A stretch of DNA of 64,000 bases from assembly GCA_014529385.2 (NCBI GenBank), contig CM043962.1, positions 46,357,098 to 46,421,097 on the forward strand. The letters are read 5' to 3'. This DNA is from Adiantum capillus-veneris. Lineage: Eukaryota; Streptophyta; Polypodiopsida; Polypodiales; Pteridaceae. The first letter of the stretch is position 1, and each line of letters starts with the position of its first letter. Shown here piece after piece: positions 33,622 through 44,993 of this stretch. The translations under genes and the position numbers were made by a program. A model generated the notes under the pieces. That model saw nothing but the letters and a program-made list of their open reading frames with translations, made no database searches and was not told where the DNA came from.

Positions 33622-34027
33622 AGTCATCCACTCGTGCCTTGGGTGAGAGGTACCCTCGTTACTTTTCACAAGTGTTTCACATGGTCTTTTCGGTGCTTGC
33701 TTGCGAATGGGATTTGGTAGGTACGCTAGCATGTGAGAGAAATTTTGATGAGTTAGAATGGCTGATACGTCTCTTGACCACGACTGATCCATACTTAGTA
33801 GAGAGCGTTTCTCCCATTGCACAAGCCTACCCTTTTGACCAAGATGACTATAGACGTCTAGTGACCTTCTTAGTAAACATTGGTGCCTTTAATGATGAAG
33901 ATGATTTACATGATTACATAATAGCACATATGGTCTCACGGATGATGACTTTGTTTTTCTTGACGAAGAGGATAGGGGTTTAGTCTTAGGGTTTTCCCCC
34001 AATCTCTACAATATCCTATTCCCTTGA
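33622..34027 (+). pseudogene. ORF3 of element A, 3' portion cut by element B
   Basis: This continues a frame that begins at 20176, where the ATG has become ATT, and is cut at 20191 by element B. The frame is closely similar to ORF3 of B (GERYPRYFSQVFHMVF, LACERNFDELEWLIRLLTT, FDQDDYRRLVTFLVN). A one-base deletion near 33923 shifts the C-terminal part, and the shared LYNILFP end with TGA at 34025-34027 is in the other frame. It is non-functional three ways: lost start, insertion and frameshift. Confidence 0.85.
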
Positions 34028-35185
34028 CTCTCTAGGGGGAGTGCAAATAATTAGGTTATGGTTTCTTATGTTTTTCAATCGTGTTCAATAAGGATTGGTA
34101 CCTCTTCCCACTGATGTGCCTCTGGAAGGTGGATGTTTGGTGGTGACTATTGTGCAGTTTGTGACTATATAAGGATTCCTTTGAAGGATAGCAACAATGG
34201 ATGTTTACATGTTACAACGAATGTTCCCCATTATATCAGGTGTACTACTTCCTTTATCTATGCTTTCCAACGTTACATGTTTGCATTATGTCATTTGAGT
34301 TCTAACAATGCATAAAATTTATGAAGTTGTGACATTGCCAATTTAGATGCTATAATTTTTTTGAACTTTTGGTACCTTGTTTTTCCTTTTAAGTGTGGTC
34401 TATTAGTTGATTTTAAGTAGGTATCAGGACCTTAGGCTGAACTAAGCAACTTAATTGCTAACTTTAATTCCTAAATAGTCTATTAATTGTACTAACTTTA
34501 GTAATGTTTTAGGCTATGAGGATATAGTTCTCTTTAGCTTATTCCACCTAAGTGTGACTTGTGTTGTGGAAGTCCATGTGTTAAGCTAGTATTTTAGACC
34601 TCAATTCTCCCGGCTAGTTTATGCTCAAGTTGATATTTGAGACCTCGAGTCTCCCAGCTGTCTGCTGGTATTTGAAACCTCGAGTCCCCCATCTACTTGT
34701 AGCAACTACGACAACAACAAAAAAAAAAAGAGGAAAAAAGAAAAAAGAAAAAGAAAAGAGAAAGCAAATAGCACAAACTTCCTTGTATTTTATGTTGATC
34801 ACACTTAAGTGGTATAAACGACAAGATCACTAGTCTTTAGACCCCGACGAGCATTCCGAGGGTTGACTACTCTTTGATCGACATTTTTTTAATGACGTCG
34901 GTCAATCTAGTACTTGCTTTAGCCCTAGCTCTTGTGTACTTCTCTTAGAGTCAACCTAATAGACCTTAACTCAATTGCATTTCATTCAGGTACTACACTT
35001 GTTCTAGTTTGCAATGTTACAATTCATGATTTTTTTTTTTTGCATTTCTTAGGATATCATCTCACTTATTTCACGCCTACACATGCTACCTTTGAGCTTT
35101 CACAATGTTGTTTTCTTCTGCTACAGGTACTCCTATCATAGATCCAGATGCTGCATTGTTATATTTCAAGGGTGGAATCTACTTC
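34028..35185 (+). other. Non-coding 3' region of element A
   Basis: About 1.2 kb with only short frames. It includes an A-rich stretch at 34720-34770 and a short CTCGAGTC-containing near-repeat at 34600-34700. It corresponds to 20752-22100 of element B. Confidence 0.6.
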
Positions 35186-35198
35186 AGGAAGGGGGGCA
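35186..35198 (+). promoter_or_regulatory. Terminal polypurine tract of element A
   Basis: AGGAAGGGGGGCA directly precedes TGTTAACC of the 3' LTR. Confidence 0.88.
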
Positions 35199-35530
35199 TG
35201 TTAACCACCGACACCACCAAGTGACCATCTTTTATGTAGCCACGGGCCGGGCTTGTCGGACCCTCTAGTATGTATTATGCTATTGGCCAGTTTTGTCGGT
35301 CATGTAGGAATGGATAAGAGTGATCGTCGATGAGAAGCGCACTTTAAAACTGAAATCTATAATGTTTGGGTAGGATTGGCTAAGTGTGGGCGCCCAAGTG
35401 TGAATGGGCAAGCCCATATAAAAGTCAATCTAAACCTAAAAAACCTCATTCGCTCATTTGTGCAATGCAAGAAGAGTGCTCTTGCTCCATCTCCTTCTCC
35501 ATCTCCCTCATGTACTAGTGTGTGTGTGTG

Positions 35531-35595
<65 letters not shown>

Positions 35596-35823
35596 ATTGC
35601 GGTGGCATGACAGTGATGAGGCGGTTGAGCGTGGAGTAACGGCGTCTCCCTCTTCTTCGTGGCGAGGAATCCTCCACGACAGGAAGCGTAGAGCGGTGAG
35701 TGACACACCATCATCATCTTTGAGCTTACTAGTTTAGGCTAGTTGCATGCTTGGATCCATTTGTGGCTCGCACACAGTGTATTGGCAAGTTCCTTGCATT
35801 GACACGTGCGACAGATGTGCACA
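35199..35823 (+). repeat. 3' LTR of element A
   Basis: 625 bp matching 8995-9589 from TGTTAACC to GTGCACA. It carries a (GA)n run at 35534-35594 that is longer than in the 5' LTR and a TATA box at 35417-35423. It is followed by the CACCT target duplication. Confidence 0.95.
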
Positions 35824-36229
35824 CACCTCCATCTCCATCTCTAGCTACAATGGCTATGCGAGACATCACCAACAAGCCTTTGAAGTTCAAATTACATGTC
35901 AATTTGGAGAAGGAGTAATCAACTTTGTGAAGCAATCAAGAATTCGTATGCTTGAAATGACTTTGTCATTTGTGGGGCTTCACATCGGTGCAATAGCCCT
36001 CTCAAAGGACCGTAAGAACCCAGCAACCACACATGATAGCCCTAATAAGATATGTATGGGTGGGACCGTAAGAACCCAAAAACCACACAGGATAGCCCTA
36101 ATAAGATATGTATGGGTGGGGCAAAGGCAAGACAGATGCTTTCAAGCTATGGTGAGGCTCAAAGCCATACTCCTTTTCAGATATGGAAGCAGGTGTGAGA
36201 CATAACAACCTACCTTGGCAGTGAGGCAA
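35824..36229 (+). other. Right flank of element A with 56-bp tandem duplication
   Basis: The hexamer tract broken by A resumes here. A short frame from about 35853 (MAMRDITNKPLKFKLHVN) ends at TAA. Two copies of a 56-bp unit beginning GGACCGTAAGAACC lie at 36007-36062 and 36063-36118 with a few differences. No gene could be named. Confidence 0.5.
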
Positions 36230-36630
36230 TACTAGGCTTGAGGAGAGCACATGTGTGGGAAGCATGTGATGAGATGATGAGGCTTCTTGAGTGGCCTCAC
36301 CTTAGTGAATATGAGATACAATCATTCAAGGTGTCTATTAAAAAATTCAAAGAGCTAATGGTCGATGCATGGGGCATTTAACCCATATCACATATTACAT
36401 ACATATCTTGTTCGCCCACGGTCCATACTTTCTTGACGAGTATGGATCCCTTGCAATATTCAAGGATGGAAAGGTCACACTATCAAGAAAAGGTTGCCTA
36501 TTTTAAGAGCACTCAACATGGTGGTGGAAAGATCCACATCAACGCATTTCACGAGATGTTCAATTGGTTCTACTGTGTAGGAAGAAGCAAAGGACATGGG
36601 GCAACTTGTCTCTTAGGCGCCATATTATGA
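36230..36630 (+). pseudogene. Decayed coding fragment, probably transposon-derived
   Basis: Coherent protein-like sequence appears in two alternating frames: THITYYIHILFAHG, then FLDEYGSLAIF, then a shift to MERSHYQEKVAYFKSTQHGGG and FHEMFNWFYCVGRSK. The switch indicates at least one frameshift near 36450, and there are stops upstream. The pattern of a hydrophobic THY-x-HIL helix followed by GSL and STQHGGG resembles proteins encoded by eukaryotic DNA transposons, but I cannot name a family. No terminal repeats were found. Confidence 0.35.
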
Positions 36631-36849
36631 AAGTGGTGAGTGTCTGATGAACGCAAGGATACCATGGGTTGAATGTATGCAAGAGAGCATTGACGTGGAG
36701 GAAAAATCAGTGAAGAGTAGGGTGCACGTGGCTTCTCACATAGTAATGATGATAATTTCCACTTTTTGAAGCATATTAATAATAAATTGTAATTTTTTAA
36801 AATTATGGGTCCTATAAATATCAAAGTAAGTTTTTCAAGCCTTTTATAA

Positions 36850-37560
36850 GTTTGTTAGTTCTCTCTCTCGCTTTTACGTCTCCTGCTCCCTACTCTCACC
36901 TCCTCCCATGGAAACTAATAACCAGGAAACCAACAATCAAGAAACCAACAACGTCCCAAAGAACATGGCCAACATCAGACTTGGGTAGTTCTTTGATAGT
37001 CTTGGTCTACTCCCACATGCTCAGAGGTCAACGATACCAAACATTGAGTAGCTACAATAGCTAAACAAAGAGGCAGAGCACTTGCAAATCGAGAACGAGT
37101 GCCAAGAGCAAACAAACTTTGATCGAGCTCAACAAGATAATCAAAGGGCAAGAGAGCAAGAATTTTATGAAGAGGAAGAGAAGTATCTGATTGCAGAAGC
37201 AAAGAGGACTTACAAGATGTTCCAAGAGCGATGATACCCACACGACAAGATTGCTGAGGTCTTAAGCACAGAGGGAAGTCAAAGTACAAGAGACGTTGGG
37301 ACCAGAGGCCTAACATCTATTCACAACTACTCACGGATGAGTAGGTGGTCGATCTCATAGAGAAGGTTTGTAATAGCACGATTCAAGAAATCTATGAGGA
37401 GTCCTTGATCAACGTGAGGAGGATGGAAGAAGAAGAATAGAGGGCAAGGACGGAAGAGGCAAGATGCCTTTTGCAAGGGAGAGAGCAGAAGAAAAAAAGA
37501 GAGCGAAGGAGGAAAGGGCCAAGAAGGTGAAAGGTGAAAGGGTGGTGGTAATGCGTGTGC
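36850..37560 (+). pseudogene. Decayed Glu/Gln-rich coiled-coil coding remnant
   Basis: A short frame from the ATG at 36908 (METNNQETNNQETNN) stops early. Further downstream, helical and highly charged sequence is readable in pieces (KEAEHLQIENECQEQ, REQEFYEEEEKYLIAEAKR) with intervening stops. Function unknown. It borders the 3' end of element C and may predate it. Confidence 0.3.
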
Positions 37561-37617
37561 TAGTCTCCACCCAACCGTGCTAAATTAAAGCCTCCCCCTA
37601 GCATACACACTGTTCGG

Positions 37618-38892
37618 TCATGCCGGTGGCCTTGCCCGTAGGACCCATGTCCTTACATTACCCCCCCTTGGAGAATCGTTTTCATCCTTGAAAACAAATG
37701 TAGGAAAACATTTCTTAAGTGCAGAGACAATCTCCCATGTAGAACCTTCTTCAGGTCTATCTAGCCATTTTACCAACACCTGTCGTCTGACATGATGTCT
37801 GGTGCGAAGCTCATGAGAATCCAAAATCTTTTCGGGCTCATGAGGAATGCTTAGCGGTTCGATAAGGTCAACTAACACACCTGTGTCAATGACATTATCA
37901 TTCTGTCCTAACTGTTTTTGTAAACAACTAACATGAAAAACATGATGAACTCGTGAATGCTCTGGAAGAGCTAACTTATAGACCACTTGACCTATACTTT
38001 GAGAATGGTAAACGGTCCACAATAGCGTGGTGAAAGTTTAGCAACTTTTCCCGTCTTCAAAATTTTTGAATGCTCCGGAACTTTGAGGAAAACCTTGTCT
38101 CCTTCTTCAAAAGTAGCAAGACAATGATGCTCATCTGCGTACTTCTTATCTTAATCTTGAGCTTGCTTAACATTCTGTCAAGCAACTCGAAGCATGTCAA
38201 AATGGTCTTGGAGAAAGTCCTTCGCTTGTTTTATCTTCTCCTTAGCCAACCCCACTGTAATGGGTGATCTAGGTTGAAATCCATATAAAAGCATAAATGG
38301 ACTGAACCTTGTAGTCACATGCTTTGACTTATTATAAAAAAATTCCAATATAGGTAAGTAGTCTTCCCAATTGGTTTGCTTCTTGCTAATGTACGCTCGA
38401 AGCATATCCTCTAGCACGATGAACTCTTTTGGTTTGACCATCCGTTTTTGAATGGTCAGTCGTACTTAGATTAATTTTAGTTTCCAACTTTTGAAACACA
38501 ACTCTCCAGAAGTGATTAGTGAACTTTCGATCTCTATCACTAATGATACTAGCTGGAAGCCCGTAGAGTCTGTATATATGCTCTACAAATAGCTGTGCTA
38601 ATTCCGGTGTCTTAATCGTAGTCATAGTGGGAATGAATCGATCCATCTTTGTAAGACGGTCTACAATTATCCATATGGCATCAGGGCCATGATTTGTAGT
38701 GGGTAGTCCTACTACAAAATCCATAGAGATACTCTCCCACTTACCTTGTGGAATCTCTAAAGGATGTAAAAGGCCACCTACCTTGAGGCACTCTGCCTTA
38801 TTAACTTGGCACTCTTGGTAGTTTAGTACGTACTCTTGAACATCATGATGTAAGCTCGACCAATAAAATTGCCATCGAACTAAGACATACAT
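37618..38892 (-). pseudogene. Integrase and chromodomain of element C
   Basis: Segment 38892-38386 holds the zinc region (NYQEC, first Cys lost), MDFVVGLP with the first Asp, IISDRDRKF with the second Asp, and DGQTKRVHR where the catalytic Glu is replaced by Lys. Segment 38441-38178 continues the core in another frame. Segment 38022-37618 has the integrase C-terminus (VFHVSCLQK). It is followed by a chromodomain (PEKILDSHELRTRHH, VLVKWLDRPEEGSTWE, FPTFVFKDE). The chromodomain would target integration to marked chromatin. Confidence 0.85.
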
Positions 38893-39124
38893 CTTACAAA
38901 TACCTGGATGACTAGCACTTGGTCTATTGTGACACTCAAATAAGATTTGGTGCCTAGTGTCTGAGTCCTTTGGTACACATACTCTACCTTTGTGGAGTAA
39001 GTAGCCATCATCAATGGAAAAATTCTTCCATCGCCTACTCTCTTCCTGAGTAGTGGTGGAGCTCTATGTGTTGGAGTTTTTATCTGCGCGTACATAAACA
39101 TGTTGATCTGGCTGTACAGAGACA

Positions 39125-41371
39125 TGTGAGTGTGAGGGATCCCTTTTTAAAATTGTACTCCACACTTTAGCATATGATTGATCTTGTGCACACTTGCCAC
39201 GTAATGACTCCAAAAATCCACTCTTTATTTCCGTGAAAGCAAGTGAATTAATCTAAGGCATCCAACTTAGTGCATCTGCTACTACATTATATCGTCCCTT
39301 GCGATATTGTAGCTTACAATCATAATCTTGAAGGATTTGGGCCCATCTAGTTTTACGGCCCTTGAAGTCCGTTTGAGTAGTAGACCATTTGATACTCTCA
39401 TAGTCAAAAACTACTTCAAACTCGGCACCATATAAATAGTGTCGCCACTTTCGTAAAGCGTGAATTATGGCATAGAGCTCTCTCTCATAGACATAATAAT
39501 TCTGTTAAGCTCTATCTAACTTTTTACTTTCAAAGGCTATAGGTCTTCCCTCCTGGAGAAGTACCGCACCAATTGCTTTATCACTAGCATCAGTCTCTAC
39601 CACAAACGTCTTAAGTGGGTCAACAATTGCTAGGATGGGAGCAGTGCCTATAGCTACCTTGACCTGTTCAAAACCGCATTTTTGGGCTTCTTCCCAAGAA
39701 AAGGTCTTACCTTTTTCTTTAAGTTGACCCGTCATAGGAATAGCAATTTTGGCATAATCACGGATATACTATCGATAAAATCTAGCCATGCCTAAAAATA
39801 TTTGAAGCTCCTCAACCGTGTTGGGATGTGGCCATCGAAGAATAGCAGTGACCTTCTTAGTGTCCATTTTGATGGAAGAATAAGAGATCACATGACCAAG
39901 GTAATGTATCTCTATTTTAAAGAAATGGCACTTGCTTTGCTTAGCATATAGCACGTGAGCTCGTAGCTGTTCGAACACTAATTGTAAGTGTTCTATGTGC
40001 TCATCTTCAGTCTTACTGTAAATGAGAATGTCATGAAGGAGAACCACAAAAAAAATTCCAAGATAGGGACGTCAGACACTATCCATGTCACATATGTAGC
40101 TGGAGCATTGGTTAGACCAAAAGGCATAACCAAAAATTCAAAATACCCGAACCGTGTTCTAAAGGCAGTTTTGGAGATATCTTGCAAAGGGATACACACC
40201 TGGTGGTATCCTGAACGAAGATCTATCTTTGTATAGTATCTTGCCCTCTATCTTTGTATAGTATCTTGCCCCATGGAGTTGATCAAATAACTCATCCACT
40301 CTTGGCTAAGGATACTTGTTCTTGATGGTTATGGTGTTTAATCCATGATAATCTACACACATGCGCATAGTACCATCTTTCTTTTTTACCAATAGAATTG
40401 GTGATGCCCAAGGTGAAGTGCTAGGTCTAATAAAACCACGGGCGAGGTAGTCAGCGAACTGACTCTCAACCTCCTTGGCTTCTTTAGCACTCATACAATA
40501 AGGTGGTTTACTCACCGGTTTAGTGCCTGGAAAGACATCTATGCCATGCTGCACATCATGTGTAGGGGGTAAACCCGGCGATAAATCACTTGAGAATACA
40601 TCACTATACTCCGCAAGTAAGTGAGTCAGCTTTTGCCGTGCAAAAGGAGAAAGTAAACTAGAGTTATGTTGGGATGGAGAATCTTGTAATTCTTGTAATG
40701 TTTGTTTTACAACAGTTGCACGTTGCTCTATAGAATTAAAATTGAGAGAACTTTTCTCCTTAGATTTGTTAACACTTTGCTTATCATTAGCATTCATTGC
40801 ACTTTGCATATCATTACTAGAATTCACCGCACTTTGATCTTGAGAATTCACAATTCTTGGAGACAAGAAGTAACACAAAAAGACTTCATCTATTAAATCT
40901 GATTTTTGCAAAATAGGAAGCTCGGCTGTACATACAAGAGGTGCAGATGGTATATTTTTCTCACCAAGCAAAAGCACATGTTTACCATTGGCCATAAAGA
41001 AGGAGTTGTGTTCATAACTAGTGTGCAATGTGTTTCCTAAACCATGCAGCCACTCCCGTCCTAACTGCGTCAGCACGGTCCATGTTCATAACTTGAAAGT
41101 CAAGGGTCATCGTATGATCTTGAACAATAAGCTCAACCCCTTGAACTATCGTGTCCCATACTTCTTTATCATTGCTAGACATCTGTTCAACCACATACTT
41201 GTGAGAGCAGGGAGTTTGTGTAAGCTTCAATTCCTTGACTAGCTTATAGTTCAGGGAGTTATGAGTTGCACCATCATCCACTAAAATATGAACATGTTGT
41301 CCATTAATAGTGCCATGCATGCGAATCAAATCATGGGGGCCAAAGGTGGATTGCCACATTGAAGCAGTCAC
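39125..41371 (-). pseudogene. Protease, RT and RNase H of element C
   Basis: Protease lies in 41371-41018 with HILVDDGATHNSLN and continues in a second frame ([13 protein letters not shown]). RT begins in 41076-40306 ([42 protein letters not shown]). It continues through [19 protein letters not shown] in 40199-39993 to [15 protein letters not shown] in 40047-39769, where the FDD motif reads HD. RNase H lies in 39735-39505 (VVETDASDKAIGAVL). At least four frame breaks are present. Confidence 0.85.
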
Positions 41372-41431
41372 ACAACATGTGCTTTTGTTCCATATGAAGA
41401 ACCTCTACAACATAATATTTAGGAGATGAAT

Positions 41432-42689
41432 CTAATGTGAGCCGTTGCACCGTGTGCATGGCCTTTTCTTTGCCTTGCAAAAGAGGACAATCTCTCTTGT
41501 TATGTTGGTCCGAAAGACATCTAAAACAAAAATTGTGTTTCTTTGCACGCTCAAAATCAGCAGGGCTGAGAGACGCACGTGGAGTATCTCGTGATTGCTT
41601 AGGCTTCTTAGCTTCTTTGGGCGTGGAGAGGTAGATTGTCTCTTATTCCTCGTGGAACATGTAGGAGATCTACCTCGCCATTGACTCTTAGCCACATTGC
41701 TCTTAGCAAAATTATTCTTAGAGTAGGGAACATTTCCTTTCCTCTCTTGGCTATCATCATACCTTTGGGCATGACCGATAGCTTCTTCCAAAGTTTTTGG
41801 ATGTTGGGTCTTGACATGAAGACGATAGTCTTCATGTCTCTTGGTTATCATCATACCTTTGGGCATGACCGATAGATTCTTCCAAAGTTTTTGGATGTTG
41901 GGTCTTGACATGAAGACGATAGTCTTTGTCAAGACCCCTATTAAAACCCTGTATCTTTTGGAATTCATCTAGACCTTCTAGTTTCAATATGATTTCTTGA
42001 TACTTTGAAAGGTACTATGTGAGAGAGAGGCCAGACATATGGCATGCATCCCATGCTAACCAATTCTTATCTTCTTCATTGGAGTCCAAAAACTCTTTGG
42101 AGAAAGAAGCTCGAAACGCAGCCCAAGATGGAGGACGAGCATCTATTGGAAATGTCATCCACCACTTATGGGCCTTGCCTCTAATAGATAGACTTGTTTC
42201 CACATCCGTCTTTATATCCGGGGTGTGTCTCAATGTATGAATATCACTCCATTTGTGTAAGAACGTATTCACCGCATCCTTGTTGCGATCACGCTCTTTC
42301 CCGTGAAAGTCAGGAATGGTGATATTCTTAAGTAATGCATTGCTACCTTCTACATCTTTTGAAGCACTTGCATCTTGGACTCCTTGAGTCGTGCGAGCTT
42401 GGTTCCCTTGAACCATGCCACTTGTGGCTCCTTGAGCCGTCTGTGAATTCATAAATTTCACAAGTAACTCCATAAGATTGGTAACATTTGCATTGAGTGT
42501 AGAGAGGTTGCATTCAAGTACGCTTTGGCGATTTTCCAAAGTCTTGAAAGCAGCCACATCTACAAGGCCATGATCTCCTAGATCATCATTGTCACGCATA
42601 TTAGTGTCAGCAACACCCGTGGTGCCCTGATTTTAATCTACGTGCTCAAAATCAAAAGTGTGTGTAGGTGGGATATCCTCACTAGCCAT
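41432..42689 (-). pseudogene. gag: Gag of element C
   Basis: Coding starts at the ATG at 42689 (MASEDIPPTH), meets a TAA near 42635 and resumes to 42015 with the capsid region (ITIPDFHGKERD, FLHKWSDIH, RGKAHKWW, FSKEFLD). The next segment, 41968-41432, carries a C-x2-C-x4-H-x4-C knuckle (CFRCLSDQHNKRDC) in a shifted frame. A 94-bp tandem duplication lies between capsid and knuckle. Confidence 0.8.
41755..41942 (-). repeat. 94-bp tandem duplication in gag of element C
   Basis: Two near-identical units starting CATCATACCTTTGGGCATG lie 94 bp apart (ACCTTTGGGC at 41761 and 41855). 94 is not a multiple of three, so the duplication itself breaks the frame. Confidence 0.92.
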
Positions 42690-42699
42690 GGTAAACACA

Positions 42700-44956
42700 C
42701 ACTAATGTAAAGAGAGAAAAAAAACGTCAACTTGTACCTTGTGAAATTGACGTCTTTATGTTTTGTATGCTCCACGATTTGCATTGCATGAGAACCGCGC
42801 CTTGCAAGAATTGTAGTGCTTCATGTATCGTTTGTCGTAAGAACACCTTTGTTGATTCTTCACAAAAACTCATCGTTTTTGTGAAGGCTGTTGTTGTTGG
42901 TGTTGGTATCTCTTGCTCCCTTAGTTTCTTAATTTTGAAACCACTCAAAAACCATGCACGCATTTTTTTTTTGACACTGGTTCATTCAATTGTCTGGTTA
43001 ATTCCTTGATCTTTTCAATGTGACTCCTGACAAACAACTTCTCTTGCTTGATTTTGTATTGTTCACAAAGGATGTTTAGTAGAAATTCCTTCTTCAACTT
43101 ACCATGAGGAGATTTTGGAGGTCTTTTAGAGGGCCATATTGAAGAGAGAGAGAAAAGAAAGCACGTCAAATGAGTAGCAATGAAACATAACATAGAAATA
43201 CATAAAATAAATCAAAACATAAGATAAAACATTCTAAAATGGAGAGAGTATTTTGTAAGGTAACATCTTCTTTTTGCATAGTTAACAGTTCAATATGTGG
43301 ACCTGCTACCAAGAGACTTTGATATAGCCATCAAGGTACTAAAAGATAATGAACTATGTGATAGAAGGTTGTGATTCTCCCACCACTAAAAGCTATCCTC
43401 TAGAATGCTACCTTTCTCTCTCCATTAAGAAAGCTTTCAGAACTCATCCTCCCTCCATTATAAGCTATTTTTCTTCTTGCACTCAAAAGTATGGCTTCTT
43501 CTTCTTCCCACCTATAAATCTCAAGGGGTTGCTCTACTCTCTTCCCAACTAACCTCACCATGAGTCTACTAAGAGGTTCAAGCAGTAGCATAAGACCTAT
43601 TTCCATCTCCAACTTTCTCATTGTGGATAGTCAATGGCCATATCAGAGGATAGGCAAATGTTCTTGGGTTCTCATATAGCCAAGAAGGAGAAAAATATGT
43701 TATACAAAAAAGCTTTTTTGTTCCCCATGGAAAGCAAGAATGATGAACTTTAAAGTGAAGGTTCGTAAGAAGACTGTAAAAGAGGTTTTAATGTTCATTT
43801 TTTCACTCACTCTGATGTGATTGCTCATGGTGGTAATGTTTCAATGGTACATCATCCATGATGCAATTGTAAGTGGATTTTTACATTTAGCTCTTCCATT
43901 TATAACTTCTTATCCTTCTTTTGTACTCTTACATTTAGCTCTTACACTTAGAGATGTTTATCCTTCCTCATATAAGAAATGGAAGTCAATGGAATGTATT
44001 ATAGGCCTCATCTCTATAACCCATGCTCACATTGGTATCTTACAATATCGAGAAGAACTAGCAAGATCCTTACAGATGAAGGCATATTCTTCTACGACCA
44101 TTTCTACCAACTCAACTAAAGAGATAAAAAAGGAGCATTGGTAAAAGTTCTTCTACCAACCAATTAGAACTTCATGGATTAGTGAGTCTCTGACACAACA
44201 TTGAGTGCGTCATTGTGGAGTAAGTTGTATAGGGATGCTCCAAGGTCTCTCTAAAACTTTGTACCTACTAAGTTGGTGAAGCTTGAAAATTTATTCCTAT
44301 CACTATATTTGTTGAGCTTTTTCACACCTACCATGTACATGTCGCTAGGACTATGTTAGTCTACAAATCCCTTTATTCCTCCTTTTGTTATAAGCTTCTC
44401 AATCAAGGATGACATGTGAAAGAGATGGATGAAATATGATGTGAAATTGCACTTGATTCTCTTAGTGTCAAGTATATGATTGACACTCAATCACTTATTT
44501 GGTACAAACGTTCTCAATTTGTCGGAAATTGCTATGTGCCGATTGATTGAGTCAGCAAGTTTGGAGAACAACGTTGTCATAGATATAGAAGTGGTGGATA
44601 AAAACCTCAATAAGGGAGCAATGCAATCTACTATAACTTTGACATTATTCTTGTTGGGCGGACACAAAGTAATGCAACAAAGGGAAAATAAAAATTTATA
44701 TAGAGATCTTTGTGGTTGAGTTTAAATTGTGCCAATGTAATGCATCTTGGATGACTTCCACGAAAATGTATCTTTTGGATAAATTCATATCTTTATTTCA
44801 ATTATTTGTTAAGAGTGATATGTATCCAACTCTCTCTCTCTCTCTCTCTAAAGATGGTTACTGAGCATAAAGCTGCAGATGCTCCAAATCTTGAAGTGTC
44901 TAAAGCGGATGAAGATCAACTCAAGATGGAATTTTCAAATTTCTTGAATTCTAAGC
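42700..44956. other. No recognised gene
   Basis: AT-rich sequence to the right of element C. Minus-strand frames at 42945-43193 and 42727-42963 have charged helical sequence but no motif. The expected 5' LTR of element C was not found here. Confidence 0.4.
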
Positions 44957-44993
44957 CATTAGGACTTGTTTGGGGTCTTCTTGGGCCCTTTAA
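44957..44993 (+). repeat. Dispersed 37-bp identical repeat, copy 2
   Basis: Identical to 8406-8442, same orientation. It is followed within about 60 bp by a small hairpin (CCCCTAA-TTT-TTAGGGG near 45066) and a pyrimidine-rich region. Confidence 0.8.

Larger units (their letters stand above)
8990..35828 (+). mobile_element. Element A: Ty3/gypsy (Athila/Tat-like) LTR retrotransposon with element B nested inside
   Basis: Related LTRs flank the unit at 8995-9589 and 35199-35823, both in plus orientation and both starting TGTTAACC and ending CA. They are bounded by the 5-bp target-site duplication CACCT (8990-8994 and 35824-35828). The order inside is tRNA-Asp-like primer site, Gag, protease, RT, RNase H, integrase, a second protease-like domain, internal PPT and TATA, ORF3, terminal PPT and LTR. 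Element B interrupts ORF3 at 20191. Without B the element is about 13.4 kb. The coding regions carry many stops and frameshifts and the LTRs differ by several percent by eye, so it is old and non-autonomous. Lineage is inferred from the Asp primer site, the lack of a chromodomain and the extra 3' ORF. Confidence 0.95.
37618..42689 (-). mobile_element. Element C: decayed chromodomain Ty3/gypsy (chromovirus) retrotransposon
   Basis: Minus-strand order is Gag with one zinc knuckle, protease, RT, RNase H, integrase, chromodomain, and then an AGGGGGGG purine tract (plus-strand CCCCCCC at 37666-37672). TGTAAGGACATGG, a likely 3' LTR start at about 37657, follows. I could not find a matching 5' LTR or a Met-tRNA primer site to the right, so the ends are undefined. 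Multiple stops and frameshifts plus lost catalytic residues make it dead. It is a different lineage from A and B. Confidence 0.85.

Noticed and set aside
42700-43300. Search for the 5' LTR and Met-tRNA primer site of element C
   Set aside because: No match to the putative 3' LTR start or to TGGTATCAGAGC was seen.
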